Below are positions 1 through 6,002 of a stretch of 8,333 nt of DNA, in pieces. The notes beneath the pieces were generated by a model. That model was not told the DNA's origin and searched no databases. It was given only the letters and a program-made list of their open reading frames with translations. Source of the DNA: UBA1189 sp964570685. GTDB lineage: Bacteria > Bacteroidota > Bacteroidia > Bacteroidales > Bacteroidaceae. Where the stretch lies: positions 1 to 8,333 of the forward strand of contig CAZMZC010000091.1 of the NCBI GenBank assembly GCA_964570685.1, read 5' to 3'. A program made the position numbers and the translations under genes. The stretch's first letter is position 1. Every line of letters begins with the position of its first letter.

Positions 1-2
1 GT

Positions 3-302
3 GTGCAAGATGGCACCCAGTCGGCACCCAGTCGGCACCCAGTCGGCACCCAGTCAATCCCAAATGCTGAAAATATTGATAGGTTGATAATTTTCTGTAC
101 TAAAGCGCGTTCTTTTGGCGAAATGTTGGCTTTTATGGATCTTACCGATAGAACCAAATTCAGAAGAAAATATATTCATCCTCTTTTGAACGCTGGTATA
201 TTGGAACAGACTATGCCAGACAAACCTAACAGCAGAAATCAGAAATATCAATTGACTGCAAAAGGTTTGGAGTTGATAAAGAATCTGAAAAATCACAAAT
301 AG
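3..302 (+). CDS. C-terminal fragment of a probable AlbA_2/divergent-AAA (Fic-C-like) winged-helix protein
   Basis: The frame is open to the left edge, so this is very likely the 3' end of a longer gene; the GTG at 3 is only the first possible start in view. After a repeat-encoded linker (GTQSAPSRHPV, then GTQS) comes a compact helical domain of about 75 residues. Its segment TKFRRKYIHPLLNAGILEQ followed by MPDKPNSRNQKYQLTAKG resembles the C-terminal winged helix of Bacteroidetes proteins annotated as ATP-binding, AlbA_2/divergent AAA-4 or RecG-like, and of Fic-family proteins. The DKPNS-x-x-QKY wing is the main clue. In such families this domain probably binds DNA or regulates the enzymatic part, which here lies outside the window. 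The stop is 14 bases before the RhuM gene, so the two are probably co-transcribed. The family assignment is inferred from motif memory; the catalytic domain is unseen. Confidence 0.7.
   Translation: MQDGTQSAPSRHPVGTQSIPNAENIDRLIIFCTKARSFGEMLAFMDLTDRTKFRRKYIHPLLNAGILEQTMPDKPNSRNQKYQLTAKGLELIKNLKNHK
12..55 (+). repeat. Four perfect tandem copies of an 11-bp unit inside a coding region
   Basis: The unit GGCACCCAGTC occurs four times head to tail (12-22, 23-33, 34-44, 45-55) with no mismatch. Eleven is not a multiple of three, so successive copies are read in different frames and three copies encode one 11-residue peptide period. It lies in the linker just before the C-terminal winged helix. More units may continue beyond the left edge, but bases 1-11 do not match the unit. 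Confidence 0.95.
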
Positions 303-316
303 AGGTTTAGACGAAG

Positions 317-1294
317 ATGAAAGAAGAGAACAAGATAATACTCTATCAAGACGACAACGAAATCACTCGTGTGGCGGTACGCTTTGCTGATGAGGATTTG
401 TGGTTAACGCAGAATCAATTAGCGGAGATATATCAGACAACACAGCAAAATATTGCTTTGCATATTAAAAACATATATGCCGATGGCGAGCTGAATGATT
501 CAACTCACAAGGATTTCTTGTTAGTTCGTCAAGAGGGCAATCGTCAAGTGCAGCGTAATATTGTACACTACAACCTTGATATGATTATCGCCCTCGGTTA
601 TCGTGTGCAGTCGCAAGTTGCTACCCGTTTCCGCCGTTGGGCGACCCAACGACTCCACGAGTATATCCAAAAGGGCTTTGCTATGGATGATGAGCGTTTG
701 ATGCAGGGGGGCAATCGCTATTTCCGCGAGTTGTTGCAACGCATCAGGGACATCCGTAGCAGTGAACGCAACTTCTACCAACAGGTAACTGATATTTATG
801 CCACAGCAACAGATTACGATCCTCGCAGCGAGATGACAAAGATGTTCTTTGCAACGGTGCAGAATAAACTGCATTATGCAGTTCACGAGAACACGGCTGC
901 CGAGGTTATCTATAATCGTGTGGATAACGAAAAACCTTTTGTTGGTATGACCAACTTCAAAGGCGACTACGTTACCAAAGATGATGTGAAGATTGCAAAG
1001 AACTATTTATCGGAGACTGAATTGCAACGCTTGAATCTGCTCGTTTCGGGTTTCTTGGATTTTGCCGAGTTTCAGGCTTTAGAGATGAATCCGATGACAA
1101 TGAAAGATTGGATTGAGGCTCTTGATGGTCAAATCATAGCTCACAAACGTAAGGTACTTATTGGCAAAGGTAATGTTTCGCATCAACAAGCCATCGCCAA
1201 AGCTGAAAAAGAGTTTGAGATATATCGCAAACGAGAAATGGATTTGCTCGAAAGCGACTTTGATAGGGAAATAAAGAAGTTGAAAGAGAAGTAG
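317..1294 (+). CDS. RhuM family protein (virulence protein RhuM-like)
   Basis: A 325-residue protein matching the RhuM family, named after a gene on Salmonella pathogenicity island 3; its biochemical function is not established. Residues about 29-59 (WLTQNQLAEIYQTTQQNI...) form a helix-turn-helix-like region. Residues 85-121 (YNLDMIIALGYRVQS, then FRRWATQRLHEYI) resemble the core of KilA-N/ORF6N/Bro-type DNA-binding proteins. Residues 162-215 (TDYDP, then FFATVQNKLHYAVHENTAAE and KPFVGMTNFKG) are the characteristic RhuM C-terminal block, and the last 50 residues are a charged, probably coiled-coil helix. Length is normal for the family and the gene looks intact. The ATG follows the upstream stop by 14 bases with no clear Shine-Dalgarno, as expected in Bacteroidetes. 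RhuM genes are often found in accessory loci, including near restriction-modification genes; no such gene is visible here. Confidence 0.93.
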   Translation: MKEENKIILYQDDNEITRVAVRFADEDLWLTQNQLAEIYQTTQQNIALHIKNIYADGELNDSTHKDFLLVRQEGNRQVQRNIVHYNLDMIIALGYRVQSQVATRFRRWATQRLHEYIQKGFAMDDERLMQGGNRYFRELLQRIRDIRSSERNFYQQVTDIYATATDYDPRSEMTKMFFATVQNKLHYAVHENTAAEVIYNRVDNEKPFVGMTNFKGDYVTKDDVKIAKNYLSETELQRLNLLVSGFLDFAEFQALEMNPMTMKDWIEALDGQIIAHKRKVLIGKGNVSHQQAIAKAEKEFEIYRKREMDLLESDFDREIKKLKEK

Positions 1295-1304
1295 AAATTT
1301 GCTC

Positions 1305-1358
1305 AACCTATCATATAATATACAAAAACCACACATTTTCTATATTTTATGATAGGTT
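1305..1358. repeat. 18-bp AT-rich inverted repeat downstream of the RhuM gene
   Basis: Arms 1305-1322 and 1341-1358 are complementary at 17 of 18 positions; the outer ten bases (AACCTATCAT/ATGATAGGTT) are perfect. The spacer is 18 bases. It starts 10 bases after the RhuM stop, so it could stabilise the 3' end of that mRNA or terminate it, but no U-tract follows on either strand. A protein-binding or recombination site is an alternative. Confidence 0.7.
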
Positions 1359-1392
1359 ATGACTATAAACTGTTTTAGTAATACTGTTAGAT

Positions 1393-1509
1393 ATGAATAA
1401 TTCTGTAATAGATGTTGCTTTCATTGCATTAAAGTAGGAACTCGACTCTACGAGACACTGCAAAATGGAGCAGATTTTAGGTGAAGCAATAGCGGGAGAT
1501 TACGTTTGA
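1393..1509 (+). pseudogene. Possible remnant of a small gene interrupted by TAG
   Basis: One frame reads MNNSVIDVAFIALK, a TAG at 1435-1437, then ELDSTRHCKMEQILGEAIAG..., ending with TGA at 1507-1509. The two halves are in the same frame and both look protein-like in composition, which could mean a single C-to-T change of a CAG codon in a small or decayed gene. I do not recognise the family. A chance open frame in an intergenic region is equally possible. The wider stretch 1295-1658 holds no other convincing gene. Confidence 0.2.
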
Positions 1510-1577
1510 CATATTTCTATAATGTGGAGATATAGAGCCATTTAGAAATGAGGCTCATTTTCTGGTGGCACCACTTG

Positions 1578-1609
1578 AAGAGAGTTGCTTAGGTGGCTCT
1601 CTTTTTTTT
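1578..1609 (+). terminator. Intrinsic terminator, plus strand
   Basis: An 11-bp stem (1578-1588 with 1593-1603, including three G-U pairs) closes a four-base loop (TTAG) and runs directly into eight T residues (1602-1609). It probably ends transcription from the RhuM side or of a short RNA starting in 1360-1570. The gene beyond it points the other way. Confidence 0.8.
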
Positions 1610-1658
1610 ATTTGTGTCGGTCAAGTGTCTGCAATGGTAGGTTCTTGGGCGAACTGTA

Positions 1659-1704
1659 ACAAAAGCACCAGTGTGAGGAGGTTGCCCCACACTGGTGCTT
1701 TTGT
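1659..1704 (-). terminator. Strong hairpin terminator of the metY-type gene, probably bidirectional
   Basis: Arms 1659-1675 and 1688-1704 are perfectly complementary over 17 bp (core AAAAGCACCAGTGTG) with a 12-base loop. It lies 24 bases beyond the minus-strand stop. The A/T runs at the stem base give a T-run on both strands, so it can serve the minus-strand gene and also back up the plus-strand terminator at 1578-1609. Confidence 0.85.
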
Positions 1705-1727
1705 ATATAGATGTCGTGTGATGCGCT

Positions 1728-3005
1728 TTATCCCAGTGCCTGCTCGATGTCGGCGATGAGGTCCTCCACATTCTCGATGCCTACGGAGAGGCGGATGAGG
1801 TCGGGGGCTACGCCTGCCTCGCGCAGCTGTTCGTCGGAGAGCTGGCGGTGGGTGTGGCTGGCGGGGTGGAGCACGCAGGAGCGGGCGTCGGCCACGTGGG
1901 TGACGATGCAGATGAGCTTGAGGCTGTCCATGAAGCGGATGGCCTCTTCGCGCGAACCTTTGAGACCGAAGGCGATGACGCCGCACGAGCCGCCCGGCAT
2001 GTACTTCTGTGCCAGGGCGTGGTAGGGGTTGTCGGGCAGGCCGCTGTAGTTGACCCACGCCACCTTGTCGTTTTGGCTCAGCCACTCGGCGATGCGCTGG
2101 GCGTTCTCGCAGTGACGCTTCACACGGAGGTGCAGTGTCTCGAGTCCGAGGTTGAGCAGGAAGGCGTTCATGGGTGCCTGTATGGAGCCGAGGTCGCGCA
2201 TCATCTGTGCGGTGGCCTTGGTGATGTAGGCCATCTTGCCGAAGCTCTTCGAGTAGGTGAGCCCGTGGTACGAGGCGTCGGGGGTGGTGAGCCCGGGGAA
2301 CTTGTCGGCGTGGGCTTCCCAGTCAAAGTTGCCGCTGTCCACGATGGCGCCTCCCACGGCAGTGGCGTGGCCGTCCATGTACTTGGTGGTAGAGTGGGTC
2401 ACGATGTCGGCGCCCCACTCGAAGGGGCGGCAGTTGATGGGTGTGGCGAAGGTGTTGTCCACGATGAGGGGCACTCCGTTGCGGTGGGCTATGCGGGCAA
2501 ACTTCTCGATGTCGAGCACTTCGCATCCGGGGTTCGAGATGGTTTCGCCGAAGAGGCACTTCGTGTTGGGGCGGAAGGCCTTCTGTATCTCCTCCTCCGA
2601 GGCATTTTGGTCGATGAAGGTCATGTCGATGCCCAGCTTCTTCATCGTCACGCTGAAGAGGTTGTACGTGCCGCCATAGATGGCTGTGGAGCATACGAAG
2701 TGGTCGCCGCTCTCGCAGATGTTGAACACGGCGTAGAAGTTGGCCGCTTGGCCCGACGAGGTGAGCATGCCTGCCACGCCTCCTTCGAGGGCGGCAATCT
2801 TGGCTGCTACGGCATCGTTCGTGGGGTTCTGCAGGCGGGTGTAGAAGTAGCCGCTGTCTTCGAGGTCGAAGAGGCGGGCCATCTGCTCGCTGTTGTCGTA
2901 CTTGAACGTGGTGCTCTGATAGATGGGGAGCACGCGAGGCTCACCCTTTTTCGGTGTCCAGCCCTCCTGTACGCAGAGGGTCTCGGGACGGTATTGCTTT
3001 TCCAT
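1728..3005 (-). CDS. metY: O-acetylhomoserine sulfhydrylase (O-acetylhomoserine aminocarboxypropyltransferase)
   Basis: A 425-residue PLP enzyme of the Cys/Met metabolism family. It makes homocysteine from O-acetylhomoserine and sulfide, the direct sulfhydrylation route to methionine, in the cytosol. Visible motifs are YxYTRxxNPT-type residues near 53-62 (YFYTRLQNPTND), ALEGG then SSGQAA (72-88), the phosphate-binding and aspartate region IVDNTFATP (181-189), and HSTTKYMDGH (204-213), in which Lys208 is the expected PLP-binding lysine. The C-terminal end RLSVGIEN-VEDLIADIEQAL is standard. Length and the long Gly-rich insert after the lysine fit the MetY subgroup better than MetB/MetC. The ATG at 3005 gives a normal N-terminus (ETLCVQEGWTP). 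It is monocistronic in view, with its own promoter (3034-3063) and terminator (1659-1704). MetZ or a cystathionine enzyme is a less likely alternative. Confidence 0.95.
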   Translation of the reverse strand: MEKQYRPETLCVQEGWTPKKGEPRVLPIYQSTTFKYDNSEQMARLFDLEDSGYFYTRLQNPTNDAVAAKIAALEGGVAGMLTSSGQAANFYAVFNICESGDHFVCSTAIYGGTYNLFSVTMKKLGIDMTFIDQNASEEEIQKAFRPNTKCLFGETISNPGCEVLDIEKFARIAHRNGVPLIVDNTFATPINCRPFEWGADIVTHSTTKYMDGHATAVGGAIVDSGNFDWEAHADKFPGLTTPDASYHGLTYSKSFGKMAYITKATAQMMRDLGSIQAPMNAFLLNLGLETLHLRVKRHCENAQRIAEWLSQNDKVAWVNYSGLPDNPYHALAQKYMPGGSCGVIAFGLKGSREEAIRFMDSLKLICIVTHVADARSCVLHPASHTHRQLSDEQLREAGVAPDLIRLSVGIENVEDLIADIEQALG

Positions 3006-3033
3006 ATTGTTGTGTTGCTAAATTATTAGGGGA

Positions 3034-3063
3034 CAAAGGTACAACAAGCCGAGAGGAGAACAA
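3034..3063 (-). promoter_or_regulatory. Bacteroidetes-type promoter for the metY-type gene
   Basis: On the minus strand TTG (3063-3061) is followed after 19 bases by TACCTTTG (3041-3034), matching the TTG/TAnnTTTG consensus of the Bacteroidetes primary sigma factor. Initiation about 7 bases further gives a leader of only about 20 bases, so this transcript has no room for a riboswitch. Confidence 0.75.
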
Positions 3064-3081
3064 AATAAATTCATTTATTTT
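3062..3081. repeat. AT-only palindrome
   Basis: AAAATAAAT (3062-3070) and ATTTATTTT (3073-3081) are perfectly complementary with a two-base gap, followed by further T residues on the plus strand. It overlaps the upstream side of the minus-strand promoter and could be an A/T-rich activating element there or a weak terminator. Confidence 0.5.
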
Positions 3082-3088
3082 TTATTCC

Positions 3089-3168
3089 GCCGACGCGAAT
3101 GAGCGTCGGTTGCGGCGAATGAACCTTTAGGTTCACAGAGGATTGTGACGAAGTCACTCTATCGCAGC
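3089..3168. other. Cloverleaf-like cluster of hairpins, possible structured RNA or repeat element
   Basis: Three short perfect hairpins stand in a row: CCGACGC/GCGTCGG (3090-3096, 3103-3109), TGAACCT/AGGTTCA (3120-3126, 3129-3135) and GTGAC/GTCAC (3145-3149, 3153-3157). The last two are enclosed by a closing stem, GCGGCGA (3112-3118) with TCGCAGC (3162-3168), six pairs and one mismatch, giving a three-way junction. The string GCGAATGA occurs twice (3095-3102 and 3114-3121, the second copy differing in one base). It sits upstream of the metY-type promoter. I know no riboswitch class that fits. The rest of 3169-3284 shows nothing definite. Confidence 0.5.
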
Positions 3169-3284
3169 GTACCCTCAATAACATAGTTGTTAAAATTAGT
3201 GCAAGGCGAGAGAAAATCCAAGTTTCTCGAATAAGATTGAGTGCAAAGGTCGTTTCTTTACTGAGCAGAGATAATAACAATCGA

Positions 3285-3368
3285 CACGTGATTACGCACG
3301 ATTTTGCGCACGATTTCAACATCTAACTTCCGTGATACTCTGTATTGTAGGGTATAAATTAAGCACGC
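3285..3368 (+). repeat. Left terminal inverted repeat of the two-gene unit
   Basis: Bases 3285-3315 are the exact reverse complement of 6074-6104 (31 of 31). Bases 3354-3368 are the exact reverse complement of 6022-6036 (15 of 15). The 38 or so bases between these blocks also align at roughly 60% by eye, and the block spacing matches within one base (38 on the left, 37 on the right). The inner edge reaches the stop codon of the DUF3987 gene. The outer 31 bp begin with the palindrome CACGTG and contain CGCACGATT twice. Confidence 0.9.
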
Positions 3369-3382
3369 TATGCGGCGTGCTT
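3361..3382 (-). terminator. Hairpin at the end of the DUF3987 gene
   Basis: AAGCACGC (3361-3368) and GCGTGCTT (3375-3382) pair perfectly over 8 bp with a six-base loop. The stem overlaps the last codons and stop; on the minus strand it is followed by TAATTTATA, an imperfect T-rich tail. A plausible terminator that also forms part of the left inverted repeat. Confidence 0.6.
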
Positions 3383-5017
3383 GATTCTCTTGTTTTTGCG
3401 CGATGCTTTGCAGTATACACCCTGTCTCACGCGCTCTATGTATCCCTTGAGGCAGAGGGTGCGCAGGTGCTTGCTCACGGTGCGGGTCTTCATGTTCATC
3501 TCCTCACCCAGTTTGTTGGCAAGGGCGGTGGTGAACTGTCGGGGCAGGAGGTTCAGGAAGGCCAGCGGACTGATACACGTTACGGCCTTTGGCTCCTCAC
3601 GCTCTTCACGGCGCAGGCGGTCGTAGATGGCCGAGGTTTGCATCACCGTATAGAAGATGTACGCGAGGCTCCAGCGCAGGTCCGCATCGGTAGTGGCGAA
3701 GTGGGTCTCTGCAAATATTCCCTCGGCCGTACCCTCTGCCTCGTGGCGACGCAGCACGGCGATGATCATCAGCATACGGTAGAGGTTGAGGCGACTGCGC
3801 AAGATGGGAGCACGCAAGTCCCTGTCGGGCAATGCCAATGCCACGAACGATACCAGCTGGCGGTAATACTCGTCGATGAGCTTGCGCTGCTCGTCGGTGA
3901 TGATGAGTCGGGGAAGCTCCTCCTCCGGCTTTCCCTCAAACTGGCGAAGCTCCTTCCAGATTCCTGTCAGTTGATCGCGATAGTAGGTGTACACGTCGCG
4001 GAACGCCTCGGCAGTGGCCTCGTCCATCTCGTCGCGCACAGTATCCTTGGCAGGCAGATTGTGGTAGAGGAAGCGGGTGGAGAGTCCGTCCTCAAGGTTG
4101 GGGATAAACTCGCGCACCGACGACATGGTGCCCGTAGCTGCCATGGCAAGGCGCGTATGTGCTATATGGTAGTCCTCATCGTCGGTCTTGCGGCCCGTAT
4201 GCAACTCCTCCTCGTTCTGCGCGGCAAGCAGGATATACATGAAGTCGCCGAACGAGCCCTTGTTGGCGGCAGTCATCTCGGCCAGTTCGGGGATATGCAG
4301 GTAGGAGATGTTATCGCCATTGGCATAGAGCAACTTGTAATAATTCGCCGCCGTGGTCTTCGAGGGCAGCTTGTGCATACGGCGCAGGGGAGCCTGAGGC
4401 TCGTCCACCTCCTCGGCAATGTCATTTACATCCACCAAGTGTTCTACATCGCCCTTGGCTGCAAAGGTGAGCTGACTGGTGAGTCGGTTGTAACGCTTGT
4501 GACGCTTGCGGTGGTCGGCCTGTGCCTGCGCACTCTCGCTGCAGATAATCTCGTTGATACCATCCACAAGGCTGGCCACATCGCCCACGCATCCCTTGCC
4601 CGAGGCCGAGGGACCCACGCAGATGTTCATCATGCCGAGCGAGTAGAGGCGCTGCCCGTGACGCACACGTACATTACTCATGGCAGAGCCCAGTGTGGGC
4701 ATCATCGCCATCAGCAACATCGTGCGGATGTCGGCATCATCGTAGAGGCTGAGCGGTTCGCTCATCATCTGCGGCAAAGACTGCCACATGGTATCGGGCA
4801 GGGCGCAGGGCACTACCACGCCATCCTCATCATAGATGGAGTTCATCAGGCTTAAAGGGTTGTCTACAACCCCACGGGTCACTTCACTGAGCAGGGGGAA
4901 CTCCTCCTGCTGGGTCTCACGCAGCACGTCGGCGTAAGACATTTGAGTTGTAGAGTTTTTGAGTTCTTGAGTTTGTAGGTTTTCCATAGTTTTTGAGTAG
5001 TTTTGCATAATAAACAT
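3368..5017 (-). CDS. DUF3987-type P-loop ATPase with C-terminal winged helix
   Basis: A 549-residue protein resembling the DUF3987 family, helicase- or primase-associated-like ATPases common in Bacteroidetes mobile and accessory loci; substrate unknown. A clear Walker A, GPSASGKG, lies at 135-142. A hydrophobic strand ending in acidic residues (ISYLHIPELAEM, about 237-248) is a likely Walker B. The family block GRKTDDEDY...HTRLAMAATGTMSS...EDGLSTRFLYH (275-319) would carry the sensor residue and arginine finger. Residues about 495-549 form a winged helix (ALANKLGEEMNMKTRTVSKH, LKGYIERVRQGVY) and a basic tail. No N-terminal primase or VirE-N domain is present, so this is a shorter form. The ATG at 5017 is the first; in-frame ATGs at 5008 and 4987 are alternatives. 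It is divergent from the HU-like gene, with its own promoter at 5072-5102. The protein is probably cytosolic and acts on DNA (inference). Confidence 0.85.
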   Translation of the reverse strand: MFIMQNYSKTMENLQTQELKNSTTQMSYADVLRETQQEEFPLLSEVTRGVVDNPLSLMNSIYDEDGVVVPCALPDTMWQSLPQMMSEPLSLYDDADIRTMLLMAMMPTLGSAMSNVRVRHGQRLYSLGMMNICVGPSASGKGCVGDVASLVDGINEIICSESAQAQADHRKRHKRYNRLTSQLTFAAKGDVEHLVDVNDIAEEVDEPQAPLRRMHKLPSKTTAANYYKLLYANGDNISYLHIPELAEMTAANKGSFGDFMYILLAAQNEEELHTGRKTDDEDYHIAHTRLAMAATGTMSSVREFIPNLEDGLSTRFLYHNLPAKDTVRDEMDEATAEAFRDVYTYYRDQLTGIWKELRQFEGKPEEELPRLIITDEQRKLIDEYYRQLVSFVALALPDRDLRAPILRSRLNLYRMLMIIAVLRRHEAEGTAEGIFAETHFATTDADLRWSLAYIFYTVMQTSAIYDRLRREEREEPKAVTCISPLAFLNLLPRQFTTALANKLGEEMNMKTRTVSKHLRTLCLKGYIERVRQGVYCKASRKNKRIKHAA

Positions 5018-5071
5018 TGTTTAAGGGTTAGTAAATACATTTCGTAAGGGTGTCACCCCTTATTTCTACTG

Positions 5072-5102
5072 CAAAGTTACAACCTCAAAATACCGATGTC
5101 AA
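5072..5102 (-). promoter_or_regulatory. Promoter for the DUF3987 gene
   Basis: On the minus strand TTGACA begins at 5102, and after 20 bases from TTG comes TAACTTTG (5079-5072), a good TTG/TAnnTTTG match. Transcription would start near 5065, giving a leader of about 48 bases. That leader includes a small hairpin TAAGGG/CCCTTA (5045-5050, 5057-5062). Confidence 0.75.
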
Positions 5103-5146
5103 TACCCTGAAAGCCTGTGCGTGCATAAATAAAATGGACGGTTCGT

Positions 5147-5177
5147 TTGCAAAAATCGGAACAATAGATTACCTTTG
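5147..5177 (+). promoter_or_regulatory. Promoter for the HU-like gene
   Basis: TTG (5147-5149), 20 bases, then TACCTTTG (5170-5177) match the Bacteroidetes consensus. The expected start near 5184 puts the four 22-bp repeats wholly inside the transcribed leader, with about 160 bases before the ATG at 5344. Confidence 0.75.
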
Positions 5178-5200
5178 TTCTATGGTTCGGTTTGTCCTTA

Positions 5201-5288
5201 TCCCTGCAAGGATAAATTATTCTCCCTGCAGGGGTAATGTTTTCTCCTTGCAGGGGTAATGTTTTCTCCTTGCAGGGATAAAATATGG
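5201..5288 (+). repeat. Four 22-bp tandem repeats in the leader of the HU-like gene
   Basis: Units start at 5201, 5223, 5245 and 5267. Each begins TCC(C/T)TGCA(G/A)GG; units 2 and 3 differ by one base, units 1 and 4 are more diverged in the second half (GGTAATGTTTTC in the middle ones). The core approaches the perfect palindrome CCCTGCAGGG, which is complete in unit 2. Spacing of 22 bp is about two helical turns, so bound dimers would lie on one face of DNA. Placement just after a promoter suggests an operator, possibly for the neighbouring HU-winged-helix protein itself (inference). Confidence 0.9.
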
Positions 5289-5343
5289 AGTGACCAGAGA
5301 AAAAGTGGAATCGTTACTAAGAACTCGAAAAACGCATATAGTG

Positions 5344-5991
5344 ATGAAAGTAAAGAAATCAAAGAATGTGCGCAGTATGCACGACTATGAGCCCGTAGTG
5401 CGCTGCACCCTCAAGCTGCGTCATAAGGTGTCGGGTGCCGAGGCCGATAGTTGGGGCGCGGGAGTAGCTATAGCCTTCCCACAGAAAGTGGACATTGAGC
5501 AGATGGCGCTCGATATCAATAATGCCACCACGGCTACACCCACCGACGTGAAACTCGTGTGGGACGCCCTGCGCACACAGATTACCGAGGCGCTGTGTCA
5601 CGGTCACCGTGTGCAGCTCGACGGACTGGGCACGCTCTCGATGGAGCTGAGCAGCCATGCGGGACCTACGCCTCCTACGGGCAAGGACGTGTGCATCAGC
5701 GGCATACGCTTCCGCCCCGACAAGCATCTGCTCGACCGTCTCGCCGATGTGAAGTTCCGTGTGGAGGGTAAGGTGAGCCAACCGCTTGCCGCGCCCGAAC
5801 TGGCCGATGCGCTGTACGAATACTTCGAGACGCACGATGACATCAGTGTCCGCGAGTTTGCCCGCATCAGCCACTATGCTGTCAGCACCTCGTACCGCAA
5901 GCTCAAGGAGTATGTTGCTTATGGCGAGATGGAGCCTGCTCCCCGCATCAAAGGTTACTTCCGCCCTACGCCAGGACACTTCGGGAAGTAG
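5344..5991 (+). CDS. HU/IHF-like DNA-binding protein fused to a C-terminal winged helix (HU-HIG type)
   Basis: A 215-residue protein. Residues about 15-140 fit the Bacteroidetes HU-like fold: two helices (IEQMALDI...VKLVWDALRTQITEAL), then the strand signature QLDGLGTLSMEL (91-102) and GIRFRPDKHLLDRL (120-133). Residues 150-200 form a winged helix (LADALYEYFETHDDISVREF, STSYRKLKEYVAYGEM). HU fused to such a domain is the arrangement called HU-HIG in the literature on Bacteroidetes HU relatives. It should bind and bend DNA; the partner sites are unknown. The ATG at 5344 is preferred: a GTG at 5290 would add 18 residues, but that stretch uses codons unlike the body (AGA, CGA, ATA). A separate ATG GAG TGA at 5285 lies in the last repeat. 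The gene is divergent from the DUF3987 gene, and the pair is enclosed by inverted repeats, which suggests that they act together. Confidence 0.85.
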   Translation: MKVKKSKNVRSMHDYEPVVRCTLKLRHKVSGAEADSWGAGVAIAFPQKVDIEQMALDINNATTATPTDVKLVWDALRTQITEALCHGHRVQLDGLGTLSMELSSHAGPTPPTGKDVCISGIRFRPDKHLLDRLADVKFRVEGKVSQPLAAPELADALYEYFETHDDISVREFARISHYAVSTSYRKLKEYVAYGEMEPAPRIKGYFRPTPGHFGK

Positions 5992-6002
5992 TTGGCCTAA
6001 AA

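Noticed and set aside
1561..1609. T-box-like string CTGGTGGCACCAC ahead of a terminator
   Set aside because: The match to the T-box core is partial, T-boxes are mainly in Firmicutes, and no sense-strand gene follows the terminator.
3241..3251. Second minus-strand promoter (GACCTTTG)
   Set aside because: The first base of TAnnTTTG is wrong and the nearest TTG is about 26 bases away, outside the usual spacing.
3006..3322. SAM-type riboswitch or a minus-strand 83-codon gene upstream of the metY-type gene
   Set aside because: No SAM-I or SAM-II consensus is recognisable, and the best promoter leaves only about a 20-base leader. The open frame at 3071-3322 runs through hairpins and inverted-repeat sequence and has no protein-like character.
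1848..4855. Long plus-strand open frames opposite the metY-type and DUF3987 genes (for example 1848-3029 and 3332-4855)
   Set aside because: They are antisense shadows of GC-rich genes. The opposite strand gives complete known families with catalytic motifs, while these translations are low-complexity Val/Gly/His-rich.
5201..5288. CRISPR array
   Set aside because: The units are directly contiguous with no spacers, and no cas gene is present.
5290..5343. GTG start at 5290 for the HU-like gene
   Set aside because: The extra 18 residues use codons unlike the rest of the gene and are not needed for the HU fold. The ATG at 5344 is preferred, though the longer form cannot be excluded.
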